A stretch of 64,000 nt of DNA from JAOZHU01 sp964632845 (GCA_964632845.1 CAZWDU010000003.1:62001-126000), one strand, 5' to 3'. Counted from the stretch's first letter, positions 16,586 through 25,366 are shown. The notes: a model not told the origin generated them from the letters alone. Numbers and translations: made by a program.

Positions 16586-16999
16586 GTGCCTGTTGACAAG
16601 TACCGAGGTGTAAGCCTCCACAAAGACCTTGTTGGAGCAATAGAAGAGTACATCAAGACTCATCCAGAAATGGGCTACAAGAGCCTGGCAGACTTCGTCA
16701 CAGACGCCATAAGGGAGAAATGCGAAGAACTCGGCATCTTCCTGCCTAAATCTGAGCTCCCCGTTCTTGAACACTTCAACCTAAACGAAAGCGGCGTTCG
16801 CATACTTGACCGATCACTTGCCACCAAATCAGCCAGCGGAAGAATCATAGACATAAATTTTAAGCCAGAAGGGATATGGTGCACTTATTGTCAATCAGAC
16901 AGTTGCCGTCATATCGATTTTGCGTTGGCAGTACCGGCTATTGAAGAGGTTGTTGATAAGAAGCGTAGGGAAGGCTGGAAACTTCCCGCGAATGCATGA
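16586..16999 (+). CDS. ribbon-helix-helix protein with C-terminal Cys/His domain
   Basis: 137 residues from GTG. The N-terminus (YRGVSLHKDLVGAIEEYI, then a SLADFVTDAIREKCEEL helix) is an RHH-like fold. After a linker, WCTYCQSDSCRHIDFAL (C-x2-C-x4-C-x-H) suggests a metal site. Divergent from the RHH gene of the integrase operon; together they may form a regulatory switch. The C-terminal domain type is not known to me. Confidence 0.65.
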   Translation: MPVDKYRGVSLHKDLVGAIEEYIKTHPEMGYKSLADFVTDAIREKCEELGIFLPKSELPVLEHFNLNESGVRILDRSLATKSASGRIIDINFKPEGIWCTYCQSDSCRHIDFALAVPAIEEVVDKKRREGWKLPANA

Positions 17000-17034
17000 A
17001 TCGCCTGACTAAAATGATTCTGACGTGATAACCT

Positions 17035-17241
17035 ATGCTTGAACTCAGGAATGTTAAACTCAACAGTATTGACGTTTTCGACGGACCAATATTTATCGGG
17101 ACGATCTACACGCATGAAAAACACATCGCCGTAGTCAGCAAATATCTTGATAAGGCAAGATGCAACAAGAAGGCTTTGCGTAACCTGGTGGCTGTGGACA
17201 AAAAGTTTCCGCCTGCAGTTGAGATTGATTTTCTAATCTAA
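17035..17241 (+). CDS. hypothetical small protein
   Basis: 68 residues, ATG start, mixed alpha/beta with no metal motif or membrane segment. It follows the RHH gene by 35 nt in the same direction and is probably co-transcribed. No family recognised. Confidence 0.45.
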   Translation: MLELRNVKLNSIDVFDGPIFIGTIYTHEKHIAVVSKYLDKARCNKKALRNLVAVDKKFPPAVEIDFLI

Positions 17242-17370
17242 TGGAGATTTTCGCCGCACATTGGACATAACATTAGTTTGCCCAAGCTCACTCAAGACCG
17301 CACCAATGGGGCATTTGCAGCAGAGTATTCCGCATTTTTGGCAATTACGGAATTTTAGGGTTTCTGACTG
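17238..17370 (-). pseudogene. remnant of a zinc-ribbon protein (frame broken)
   Basis: On the minus strand one frame reads FRNCQKCGILCCKCPIGAV and a second frame continues with LCPMCGENLH to a stop at 17238. Joined they would give a double CxxC zinc ribbon, but a +1 shift is needed near 17275-17285 and there is no good start codon. Most likely a decayed fragment. Confidence 0.35.
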
Positions 17371-17406
17371 ATAAATTTATCAATGCTACTTTTGATACTC
17401 AAAGGT

Positions 17407-18372
17407 CTAATAGAAACCAAACTTTTCATCGAGCCATGTCATCCATCTTGGCTTCCTGAAATCGTTACGTTTACCAAGATAGTAGCCGCCGATTCCTCCA
17501 ATAGGCATTAACACAAACAATAAGAGAAAAAAATATAATGTAGCCCCTATCGTTGCGTCAATGAGTCTAAATATGTTCGGTCCACCCAAACGCATCGAAA
17601 TAAGAGTTAATAAAACAGGACCAAAAAACCCAATAAATAAAGTAAGCCAAGCACCTCCAATCATATAACCTATCTTCATTCTGGATTTTTCCTTACTTGA
17701 GCCCGCCTCGGGTCTATTACTAAAGCTCCTGTAGCCCAAGTACGCCAAAGCTACACCTGAAATAGCAGCTACTGTACTTCGCACCGCATTAGCGAAATCT
17801 ATGTAACCAGTGGAATGCAAAATCCAAACGGTAAACAGGATGATAATCTGGGATACGCCTGCTGCGGTCCAAAAAATCCGTTGCCGTTTTCTCTTCTCTA
17901 ACTGATTGTTTTCATCTGGAAATTCCGTAAGCAATCTTGCTGCTAATTTGCCCCTCTCAGTTAATGAGTATTGTCCTGCTTCATTCTTGGCTAACAGATC
18001 ACCAAGAACCTTCAGATGATAGTTCAACATTCCCGTACTGATGATCCCAAGCGCATCCATCAGTTCAGTGTAACTCAAAACTCCTTTCTGATTCAGCAAC
18101 ACCACTGTTTTCATTCTCGTTTCATCTTTCAGTATCTTATGCAGCGAGGCAAGTCCTGAGCTCATGTTCTCATTTATGGAAATGGCGTGATTTAGAGTTT
18201 TTTGACTAAAGTTATTGTCAAAGAAATGGCTTACTCGATTCTTCAGCATTTCCCAGGACGCCCTGAAGCGTTGCTGTTTTTCGCCAACCGGCCAAACCCC
18301 TAGAGGGTTCGGCTTCAATAATTGTGGTAGTGTTTTCTCAATTGCAAGGCGTTTTTCTATTCGATAATTCAC
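17407..18372 (-). CDS. winged-helix regulator with four-helix membrane domain
   Basis: 321 residues. Residues about 70-145 form an ArsR-like winged helix (LHKILKDETRM, YTELMDAL, NYHLKVLGDLL, YSLTERGKLAARLL). Four hydrophobic segments follow (about 165-310), so the regulator is membrane-bound. The DNA-binding part is clearly related to that of the next gene (18579-20312). Membrane-tethered one-component regulators of this kind are frequent in archaea. Its place inside the att sites makes it viral cargo; it may regulate host or viral surface genes. Confidence 0.7.
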   Translation of the reverse strand: MNYRIEKRLAIEKTLPQLLKPNPLGVWPVGEKQQRFRASWEMLKNRVSHFFDNNFSQKTLNHAISINENMSSGLASLHKILKDETRMKTVVLLNQKGVLSYTELMDALGIISTGMLNYHLKVLGDLLAKNEAGQYSLTERGKLAARLLTEFPDENNQLEKRKRQRIFWTAAGVSQIIILFTVWILHSTGYIDFANAVRSTVAAISGVALAYLGYRSFSNRPEAGSSKEKSRMKIGYMIGGAWLTLFIGFFGPVLLTLISMRLGGPNIFRLIDATIGATLYFFLLLFVLMPIGGIGGYYLGKRNDFRKPRWMTWLDEKFGFY

Positions 18373-18578
18373 GTTGAATTAAGCTTCTTGCCTACAACGT
18401 AGAGTTTGGTTGGTTTTGAAATGAATACTAGGTCGATTTATTCGTCCGACTACAGGTCCATTATCGTCGTTGAAAGGGAAAAGGCTGTTTTGAGACATCC
18501 AATGTCGGGATGAATGCCACCTTGCATTTTCAGCTTCTATTCGTTCCGTCCTGTTCTACTTCACTTCTAGTTTTAATT

Positions 18579-20312
18579 TTATCGCAGTGCCCCATTCTCT
18601 TCGGTAACCGATGCCTTTTGGACTCGTTTCCAAACTGCTATGGTTATTACTGCCTCAACAATTCCAATCGAAGCTACAATTACTAATTGTATTGATAGCC
18701 AGATTACAGAAGGAATTGACTGGAAATCAATAATCTTAACAAGCCAAAAGCTCTGCTCGTTAGTGGCTTGAAATGACTCGTTCCAAGTTCCAACAAAAAC
18801 AAATCCACCTTCCTCGGTTCGGATAAGAGAGGTTGGACTTGTGAGATAGTTACCCATCGGAATTCCAATTTCGCCTTGTTTGTTGCCAAAGCTGTCTATC
18901 TTGGCAATCCAAGTGAATACCCTAGTACTTGGATTAAACTCTCCACCACTCGTGGTTGCTCTCCCAACAAACATGAACTCACCGTCGACAGTCTCTGCAA
19001 TCGACTGAACACTGCTTGAGTATCCATTGTAGGTATGAATCATATTCAACAATGCGTTTCCTTCTGAATCTGTTCTTACAATCCATCCAGCATTCCGTTG
19101 CTCGGGGTTGTCAAGAATTGTATCCCCGCCCAAGATGTAACCGCCATCGTGGGTAGCGATTCCGCAAGCCGCGTAAGACGAAACGCTGTCCTGCTGAATG
19201 TAAGTATTTACCCATTCCGTGTTGCCGTTTGGGTCGATTTTCACCAGTCCGAACCTGGAGCCTCCTCCGCGTCCAAGAAACTCGCTGATTATGGCAAATC
19301 CTCCATCGCTTGCCATGACTGTGGAGATTGGCGAGGAGGCGCCGCTTATCGTCTTATTCAATAAGAGGTTGCCTTCGCTGTCTGTCTTGACGAACCATGT
19401 TTCGCTGATATATAATGTGTGAAGGTAGCCCGTGATTACGACGTATTCCTCATTGGGCGTTTGAATGAGACTTGCGATGGAGTTTGGACCCACCGTGTCC
19501 AGGAAAGTGCTGTTATAAGCTGTCAATAGCTTGCTCCATTGCACTCCACCTTGAGAATCAATCTTGATTAGACTAATCTGGTTCTGAGCATTGAGATACA
19601 CATTTTCAACGACGTTGATTCCACCCAAGATGTATCCGTCGTCGGTTTGGATGATTCTCGACAGGTTCAGAGTTCCGTTTTCAGCTTTGTAGGTTTTCGT
19701 CCAAACAACATTTCCAGAATAGTCGGTCTTAATCAGGATTGGCTCTTGATTCACGAAGACGTCGGGTTCGCTGTCTTGAACCGAAGCATTTATTCCAAGT
19801 GCTAAGTATCCTCCGTCTGGGGTTTGAATGACTGAAGTTCCGCTTATTCCTGGCAGAAACTGCTGCCATTGAACCGATGGTTTCTCAGCAGTTACTCTAA
19901 TAATCGGAACAACAACGATAAGGGAAATGCCAATAATTAATACAAGAATGGCTACGGCAAGATGCTTTTTCGGAAGGTCAATGCGTTTTTTAGCTGTCTC
20001 GCCCGAAACTCCCATAGCAGCAGTCGCCTCTCCCTCGACAGGCTGGCTGACTTTGCTGGGTTTTTTAGGAAAAGTCTCAAGTAACTGAACCGCAAGTCTG
20101 CCGCGCTCAGTTAGCCTGTACTTGCCAGTATCTGTTTTCTCTATTAGGTCGCCTAGAGCTTTTAGGTGATAGTTGAACCTGCCCGTGTTTGAAATTTTTG
20201 AAAGATTCATAAGTTCCATGTAGGTCAATTGTCCGCTGCTGAGGTGGAGTAGGATGTCTCTTCTAGTCGGGTCTTTGAGGACTTTGTGCAGAAAAGAGTA
20301 GTCAATTCCCAT
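18579..20312 (-). CDS. membrane regulator: winged helix plus extracellular propeller-like sensor
   Basis: 577 residues. An N-terminal winged helix (residues 1-90: LHKVLKDPTRRD, YMELMNLSK, NYHLKALGDLI, YRLTERGRLAVQLL), one TM helix (about 122-145), then about six repeats with the theme DGGYxLGG...GNxxWTKTY (about 155-535), and a second TM helix near the C-terminus. This predicts a cytoplasmic DNA-binding head and an outside beta-propeller, a one-component sensor. It is divergent from the beta-helix surface gene at 20584, its most likely target, with a repeated palindrome between them. Confidence 0.7.
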   Translation of the reverse strand: MGIDYSFLHKVLKDPTRRDILLHLSSGQLTYMELMNLSKISNTGRFNYHLKALGDLIEKTDTGKYRLTERGRLAVQLLETFPKKPSKVSQPVEGEATAAMGVSGETAKKRIDLPKKHLAVAILVLIIGISLIVVVPIIRVTAEKPSVQWQQFLPGISGTSVIQTPDGGYLALGINASVQDSEPDVFVNQEPILIKTDYSGNVVWTKTYKAENGTLNLSRIIQTDDGYILGGINVVENVYLNAQNQISLIKIDSQGGVQWSKLLTAYNSTFLDTVGPNSIASLIQTPNEEYVVITGYLHTLYISETWFVKTDSEGNLLLNKTISGASSPISTVMASDGGFAIISEFLGRGGGSRFGLVKIDPNGNTEWVNTYIQQDSVSSYAACGIATHDGGYILGGDTILDNPEQRNAGWIVRTDSEGNALLNMIHTYNGYSSSVQSIAETVDGEFMFVGRATTSGGEFNPSTRVFTWIAKIDSFGNKQGEIGIPMGNYLTSPTSLIRTEEGGFVFVGTWNESFQATNEQSFWLVKIIDFQSIPSVIWLSIQLVIVASIGIVEAVITIAVWKRVQKASVTEENGALR

Positions 20313-20425
20313 GATTTATCATTCTTGAAAAAAGGCAGTCCGTTTGATTTAAGGATATATGACTAAAAATCTTATCAAGAATTTATCGTAACTTTTGTAG
20401 CGACCGCTAATAACGTGGCTTTCAG

Positions 20426-20473
20426 TCAAAATTTCTTGACCTAGAAAGCTTATTTTGGTCAAGATTTCTTGAC
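20426..20473. promoter_or_regulatory. tandem operator-like repeats between divergent genes
   Basis: A 15-base element (TCAAAATTTCTTGAC) at 20426-20440 recurs with one change at 20459-20473, 33 bp apart, about three helical turns. The second copy contains a perfect TCAAG-N4-CTTGA palindrome. Position and shape fit binding sites for the neighbouring winged-helix regulator. Confidence 0.5.
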
Positions 20474-20583
20474 TAACTCTGGGATAATGTTCTAAGAAAT
20501 AGAACTAAATACGATGGTTGCATTATGTATGCATGGGGCTTCCTACAGCTCACCAAGAAATATATCAACAGAGGAGAACATCT

Positions 20584-22137
20584 ATGAAAAAAGCTTTTAC
20601 ACTTAATCTCCTAACCGTTATTCTAATCATAGCGCTTGTACTGCCTATTTTGGTTAATTTCGTTTCTGCTGAATCTTCTTCTGGATTAATTCAAATCACC
20701 GCTGACGGCTCAGTTGTGGGAACAAGCCTGATTCAACGCAACGAAAACGTTTACATTCTGACTGGTAACATTTCAGGCGGTATCCAAGTTCAAAAAAGCA
20801 ACATCGTAATTGAGGGCGCAGGTTACGCTGTTCAGGGAAATGGTGAAGGAAGAGGAATTGACCTTTCAAACGGCAGGGGACAAGACCCATCACGTCCCGA
20901 AGTCAGCAATGTAACGGTGAGGAATCTGAAAATCTTGAACTTCTACTATGGCGTTGACAACGTTAACACTCATGGCAACACGTTCATTGGAAACTACATT
21001 GAAAATTGCGTGAATAGTTTCTGGATGGGCGGATATGACAATGTCATAACATATAACGCTATGAAGAACGCCAGCATCGCCATCAACTATGCTGGAAGGA
21101 GTAATAATATTACAAAAAACAATTTCGTTGACTGTTGGGTGATGGTTTGGTTATCAACGGAACCCTTTGTTGACGAGAATTGGTGGAGCGACTACGTAAC
21201 AAGGTATCCAGGCGCAAAAGAAATTGGTAATACAGGAGTTTGGGATACGCCCTATGCATATTGGGAGAATACCGTGGACAACCACCCACAGATGAAGCCA
21301 ATAGTTATTCCGCTCTATGAAAAACCTTCGGACACACCCGTCATAACCATTAATCCTGATGGAAGCATCGAGGGAACAGATAAAATTCAATGCCAAGGAA
21401 ACATTTACACTTTTACGAGTGACATCTTTGGCACCATAACAGTTAGGAAAGCGGGCATCATAATTGATGGTGCAGGACATACCCTTCAAGGGAACTCAAG
21501 AGGGATAAATCTGGTTGGACATGATGAAACTTTCAACGCTTACGGTAATGTCTTAGTGAAGAATCTGCGAATTTACAATTTCGCGGAAGGCATATACACT
21601 CCCTCAAACAACAACAGTTTCATTGGCAACTTCTTTGACAATGCGCGCCTCCACATTATAGGAGGCGGCGGTGGAGGAAATCTAGTCAAGCATAATGTTT
21701 TCAATAGCACCGAAATATTTGTTGATTATAATAATGGTGGAAACGATGTTATAACTGAAAATAACTTCATTGAAAGCTGGGTCTTTGTTGATTTGGCTAA
21801 ACCCCCTATAGTGGATAGGAATTACTGGAACAACTATACGGCAAACTACCCTGATGCCGAAGAAATAGGCAGTTCAGGAACATGGGATACCCCGTACGTT
21901 TACGACAAGTTTGTAGGTGGCAGTCATGGTGACGACCCATGTATTGATTATCATCCACTGATAGAGCCAGTTCCGAATCAATGGCTGTCTTCCGAAGAGA
22001 CTTTACCATCTACTGAAAACCAACAACAAGAATTTCCAACGTCACTTATAGCCGTAGCTTCTGGAGCGTCAGCAGCCATCATCGGCATCGGTCTATTCTT
22101 GCACTTCAATAAACGCGGCAGAGGTCAACCATCATAA
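20584..22137 (+). CDS. secreted beta-helix surface protein with C-terminal membrane anchor
   Basis: 517 residues from the ATG at 20584, chosen because a GAGGAG ribosome site precedes it and a clean signal peptide follows (MKKAF..., cleavage near VSAES). The body is an internal duplication: 'DGSVVGTSLIQ...IVIEGAGYAVQGN...GIDL' is repeated as 'DGSIEGTDKIQ...IIIDGAGHTLQGN...GINL', the pattern of right-handed parallel beta-helices (NosD/pectate-lyase like). Each half ends with a 'WWSDY/YWNNY...YP.A.EIG..G.WDTPY' module. A TM helix and basic tail end the protein. Probably exposed on the cell surface; viral cargo that could change adhesion or receptor exposure. Confidence 0.65.
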   Translation: MKKAFTLNLLTVILIIALVLPILVNFVSAESSSGLIQITADGSVVGTSLIQRNENVYILTGNISGGIQVQKSNIVIEGAGYAVQGNGEGRGIDLSNGRGQDPSRPEVSNVTVRNLKILNFYYGVDNVNTHGNTFIGNYIENCVNSFWMGGYDNVITYNAMKNASIAINYAGRSNNITKNNFVDCWVMVWLSTEPFVDENWWSDYVTRYPGAKEIGNTGVWDTPYAYWENTVDNHPQMKPIVIPLYEKPSDTPVITINPDGSIEGTDKIQCQGNIYTFTSDIFGTITVRKAGIIIDGAGHTLQGNSRGINLVGHDETFNAYGNVLVKNLRIYNFAEGIYTPSNNNSFIGNFFDNARLHIIGGGGGGNLVKHNVFNSTEIFVDYNNGGNDVITENNFIESWVFVDLAKPPIVDRNYWNNYTANYPDAEEIGSSGTWDTPYVYDKFVGGSHGDDPCIDYHPLIEPVPNQWLSSEETLPSTENQQQEFPTSLIAVASGASAAIIGIGLFLHFNKRGRGQPS

Positions 22138-23285
22138 AGAAAACAGCATCGATAACTCTAATTTTGGTAATACTCCTAACAACTGCCATCTTTGTTCCGA
22201 TAGTCTACTGGCATTATGCTTTCGCAGAAAAAGCTGAGCCAGTGTTTTTCGGCGTTTCTTTCGGCGGCAAAACAGCAAGCGAAGCCAAGCTTCTCATCGA
22301 CAAAGTCAAAGATTACACTAACTTCTTCCTCGTGAACTCTTGGGACTTAACCACCAACGAAACCGCACTCAACGAAGTCTGCGATTACGCAGCCAAAGCT
22401 GACCTAAACTTCCTAGTCTTCTTCAGCTTTGTGTCCCGCATAGCATATCCTTGGCATCAAACATGGCTGGATACGGTAAAAGAAAAGTGGGGAGACCATT
22501 TTCTTGGTGTTTACCTTTTTGATGAGCCAGGCGGAAAACAGGTTGACACTGGAGGATGGAACGAAGAAATGGGCAAAATATTTGAGAACGCTTCCAGTTA
22601 CAGTGAAGCAGCAAACACCTTTGTAGAAAGCATATCATCAATCAACAGCACTTTGGACCTAAAGAGACGAGGCATCCCAATGTTTACATCTGACTATGCG
22701 CTGTACTGGTTTGATTACTTGGCAGGCTACGATACAGTGTTTGTTGAGCTGGCTTGGAATCATAGCAGAGCTCAGAATATAGCACTATGCAGAGGAGCAG
22801 CTACTGCGCAGGGAAAAGATTGGGGTGCTATACTCACTTGGACTTATGATGAGCCGCCTTACTTGGCGAGTGGACCTGAAATTCTCGGCGACATGCTTAC
22901 AGCCTATGAAGCAGGAGCAAAATACGTCATCGTCTTCAACTACCCAACCTACCCAGAAGACAACCCGTATGGCATACTATCCGAGGAGCATTTTTCTGCC
23001 ATGCAACAATTCTGGACTTATATGCGCCAGTATCCGGAATATCATGGAAAAGAAAAAGCTCAAGCAGTTTTTGTTCTTCCAAAAGATTACGGATGGGGAA
23101 TGCGGAACCCTCAGGACACCATTTGGGGCTTATGGCGTACAGATACCGCTTCACAGCAAATTTGGACGCAGCTTCAAAACAAGCTCCAGCAACACGGCTC
23201 AAAACTAGATATCGTCTACGACGACTCAGCCTTCCCGCTTGCAGGGAAATATTCACAAGTTTACTATTGGAACCAAACAAGCTAA
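22134..23285 (+). CDS. secreted glycoside-hydrolase-like TIM-barrel protein
   Basis: About 383 residues. The signal peptide reads best from IIKKTASITLIL, which lies upstream of the TTG at 22164. That suggests a near-cognate ATA start at 22134, overlapping the previous stop codon, with GAGG about 9 nt upstream. The mature part has alternating strands and helices with FFGVSFGG, FLVFFSF, FLGVYLFDEPGG, GAILTWTYDEPPY and YVIVFNYP, reminiscent of (beta/alpha)8 hydrolases of the DUF4434/GH type; acidic residues in LFDEP and TYDEP could be catalytic. It is coupled to the beta-helix gene, so both surface proteins likely act together. Confidence 0.55.
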   Translation: MKKTASITLILVILLTTAIFVPIVYWHYAFAEKAEPVFFGVSFGGKTASEAKLLIDKVKDYTNFFLVNSWDLTTNETALNEVCDYAAKADLNFLVFFSFVSRIAYPWHQTWLDTVKEKWGDHFLGVYLFDEPGGKQVDTGGWNEEMGKIFENASSYSEAANTFVESISSINSTLDLKRRGIPMFTSDYALYWFDYLAGYDTVFVELAWNHSRAQNIALCRGAATAQGKDWGAILTWTYDEPPYLASGPEILGDMLTAYEAGAKYVIVFNYPTYPEDNPYGILSEEHFSAMQQFWTYMRQYPEYHGKEKAQAVFVLPKDYGWGMRNPQDTIWGLWRTDTASQQIWTQLQNKLQQHGSKLDIVYDDSAFPLAGKYSQVYYWNQTS

Positions 23286-23433
23286 GAAGAGTTGCGTCAG
23301 ATTCGGTTTCATTTGCTTTACATAATAGACTATTCTAGGGAAGGACAAAGGTCACAAGCACGGAGATTAAGAATCGTGACCGAATCAAACCTTTTTCTAG
23401 AGGCAACCCTTCACAAATTTAGAGGAAAAGTAA

Positions 23434-23691
23434 ATGCTCGAATCAGCGGCTAAACAAAAAGGAAAATTCTGGCCTCAAGTTCGAGCTATGATTTGGGAAA
23501 AAGCTCAAGAGCTTTATCAGCTAGATGAGGCTAAAGGCATGACTAACGATTTTACAGGAATAACTGCTACCAAAGCTGAACTCAGTGAAGGCGGATATTT
23601 CTACGAAGCAAAACTTATCGTACTCCGAGATTTATTTCTACAAAAGAAAAGGTCGTTCCAACTCATGGAAAAAGAAGCTGCAACAAAATAG
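23434..23691 (+). CDS. hypothetical small protein
   Basis: 85 residues, ATG start, with AGAGGAAA just upstream as a ribosome site. Predicted helical and Lys/Glu/Ala rich, without membrane segments. No family recognised. It is convergent with the GNAT frame that ends at 23746. Confidence 0.45.
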   Translation: MLESAAKQKGKFWPQVRAMIWEKAQELYQLDEAKGMTNDFTGITATKAELSEGGYFYEAKLIVLRDLFLQKKRSFQLMEKEAATK

Positions 23692-23745
23692 CTCAAGGTT
23701 AAGTTCTTAGAATCGAATGTTTGCACAATACGTGGGCTAACGAGT

Positions 23746-24219
23746 TCAAGGTCGCTTCTGCGGAATGTACTGAAGCGAAATTGACAATCGACTATGGCTC
23801 AAGCTATCACGCAAGTCATGATTCATACCCGAATCCTCAAGTCCAACCGTCGCATGACCCACGCGTTTAACTTTCCAGTTCTCAAGGTTTCCGCGTACAA
23901 TCTGCGGGTTGCTAGTCACAATGAAGAATGGCATCCGAGTTTGCCTAGTGTAGAGTTCAGCGATGAAATTCAGCAACCGCTTGCCGATGCCGACGCCTTG
24001 GTAATCAGGTAACACAACCAGGCGGCTTACTCGGAAGTATCGGCTGCACATGTGAACGTGGATTACAGCGATGAATGCCACAGGTACACCATGGTAAATC
24101 GCGACGTAGCATCGGCAATGTGGCGCAAGGGAACCGTTTAGATAGTGATATTGTCGAAAAATTTTCCAAGCGGAGTGGCCGCACCGATAAACTCTGAGTT
24201 CAACGGGCGGCCTGACTCT
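23746..24219 (-). CDS. GNAT acyltransferase domain, expressed by -1 frameshift from the ABC-ATPase gene (copy 2)
   Basis: As in copy 1, the conserved GNAT sequence starts far upstream of the first Met of this frame and is continuous with the slip site at 24219-24225. Visible elements: RPPVELRVYRCG, WKIFRQYHYLN, RCYVAIY, AFIAV, RLVVLPDYQGVGIGKRLL (acyl-CoA loop), TSNPQIVRG. The predicted fusion with the ATPase is about 359 residues. Protein identity to copy 1 is high over the overlap, and the overlapped nucleotides are nearly identical. Function unknown; a nucleic-acid acylating role like that of Mom is a hypothesis only. Confidence 0.7.
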   Translation of the reverse strand, partial: RVRPPVELRVYRCGHSAWKIFRQYHYLNGSLAPHCRCYVAIYHGVPVAFIAVIHVHMCSRYFRVSRLVVLPDYQGVGIGKRLLNFIAELYTRQTRMPFFIVTSNPQIVRGNLENWKVKRVGHATVGLEDSGMNHDLRDSLSHSRLSISLQYIPQKRP

Positions 24220-24824
24220 TTTTTTCGGTCAAACACCATCGTGTCCGTGCAGAAAACCCAGTCAGGCTCCAACCAATCCACAACATCATAATGGCACGTT
24301 ACCGCAATGAACCGTTTTCCCTTTTGGCGCCGGACAGCTTTGCCGATGGCGAACGCGGCAACTTTCGCAACTTCACGATCAACCACACTGGTGAACTCAT
24401 CGAAAACAATCAATTCCTTCCCAGAACAAAGTGCGCGGGCGACGTCGACCCGCATCTTCTCACCCTGACTCAAGCAATCATAGCTCTTGAGCCAGTCAGG
24501 CGGCGAAGCAAACCCCACACTGCACAGAATTCGCGTGATCTCAGCCGTCCCAAGCTCCTCGGGAAAATCATCCAAAACGCAAGAATGCGTATACTCAAAG
24601 CCTTTCACGTAGGCGTCGGGGAAAAGCTGCTTGGCTATGCTGGTTTTGCCTGTTCCGCTCCTGCCGACGATGACTCCAACTTGCCAGTCAAAGTCTTCAA
24701 AGGACAACTCGCCTCGAAAGCATTTCTCCAGCTTAACATCTGAAAGTGTGTATGAACCGACTACGCTCTGAGCTCTGAAACTCTGGGGTTGGTTCCAGCT
24801 TTTTACAAATTCAAAACGCGGCAT
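24138..24824 (-). CDS. ABC-type ATPase, frame-0 product (copy 2)
   Basis: 228 residues from the ATG at 24824. Walker A GRSGTGKTS, signature LSQGEKMRVD, Walker B LIVFDEFTS, switch His in TCHYD; soluble. The ATG start supports a longer N-terminus (FEFVKSWNQ) than the TTG start of copy 1. It overlaps the ParB-like gene by 22 nt. Frame 0 stops at 24138; the A_AAA_AAA at 24219-24225 offers a -1 route into GNAT. It is the last gene of the long minus-strand late region. Confidence 0.8.
   Translation of the reverse strand: MPRFEFVKSWNQPQSFRAQSVVGSYTLSDVKLEKCFRGELSFEDFDWQVGVIVGRSGTGKTSIAKQLFPDAYVKGFEYTHSCVLDDFPEELGTAEITRILCSVGFASPPDWLKSYDCLSQGEKMRVDVARALCSGKELIVFDEFTSVVDREVAKVAAFAIGKAVRRQKGKRFIAVTCHYDVVDWLEPDWVFCTDTMVFDRKKESGRPLNSEFIGAATPLGKFFDNITI
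24176..24225 (-). promoter_or_regulatory. predicted -1 frameshift signal (copy 2)
   Basis: The minus-strand codons CGA-AAA-AAA-GAG form an A_AAA_AAA heptamer at 24225-24219. After 7 nt comes GGCCGC, able to pair with a GCGGCC about 22 nt further on. The layout is identical to copy 1 although the surrounding genes have diverged. Confidence 0.7.
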
Positions 24825-25366
24825 TTCAAACCCTCAGCCACAAACCGTTCAAACTTCGCTTTCTGGTCAGCCTCATCCTTACACTCTATTATCAGTTCGT
24901 AGGTTTCAGGAACCGCACCCATGCGCTCTACTGGACCGCCGAGGTCTTCAGGCAGCTTTTCTCCAATGGATTGCAGCAGTTTTTCAAGATTATCTTTCTC
25001 TCCAGCTTCAATGATTCGACCATACTCTTCAAGGTCTAAGGCGCGTTGATGCTTACCCTTCAGCTTGTTCATGACCTGCCTAAGCAAGCGCCTGTCAACT
25101 TCTGAGACGGGCAGGCGCAGAACTGGGGCGAAGAATTCACCGTGAGTTTTGCAGACCGCAGCACGTTGCTCTCCGTCAGCGAACACTCCATCTTTGTTGG
25201 TGAGGATTGGGTAGGTCCAACCGTACTTCTGAAGACTAACCCAAACCTGCTCCTGCTGTTTCAAACTCATCTTGTTCGGATTCTGGCCGTCACTCTTGAG
25301 GAGGCGGATGTCCTCTATGAGGTTGACGAAAGCCTCTGGTACACGAATCTTAGTTTGTGATGACAT
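24803..25366 (-). CDS. ParB/Srx-like nuclease-fold protein (copy 2)
   Basis: 187 residues from the ATG at 25366 (SSQTKIRV...), chosen over longer forms because the upstream part is hydrophobic and unlike the family. ParB-type elements: NLIEDIRLL, QNPNKM, YPILTNKDG, ADGEQRAAV, then RRLLRQVMNKLKGKH, shared almost exactly with copy 1 (RRLLRQVLNKLRGKH). The C-terminal YELIIECKDEADQKAKFE also matches. It overlaps the ABC-ATPase start by 22 nt. It probably works with the ATPase:GNAT product on DNA or nucleotides. Confidence 0.7.
   Translation of the reverse strand: MSSQTKIRVPEAFVNLIEDIRLLKSDGQNPNKMSLKQQEQVWVSLQKYGWTYPILTNKDGVFADGEQRAAVCKTHGEFFAPVLRLPVSEVDRRLLRQVMNKLKGKHQRALDLEEYGRIIEAGEKDNLEKLLQSIGEKLPEDLGGPVERMGAVPETYELIIECKDEADQKAKFERFVAEGLKCRVLNL

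Noticed and set aside
24291..24743. 150-residue plus-strand open frame opposite the ABC ATPase
   Set aside because: A shadow of the ATPase gene; a similar shadow lies opposite copy 1, explained by shared codon usage.
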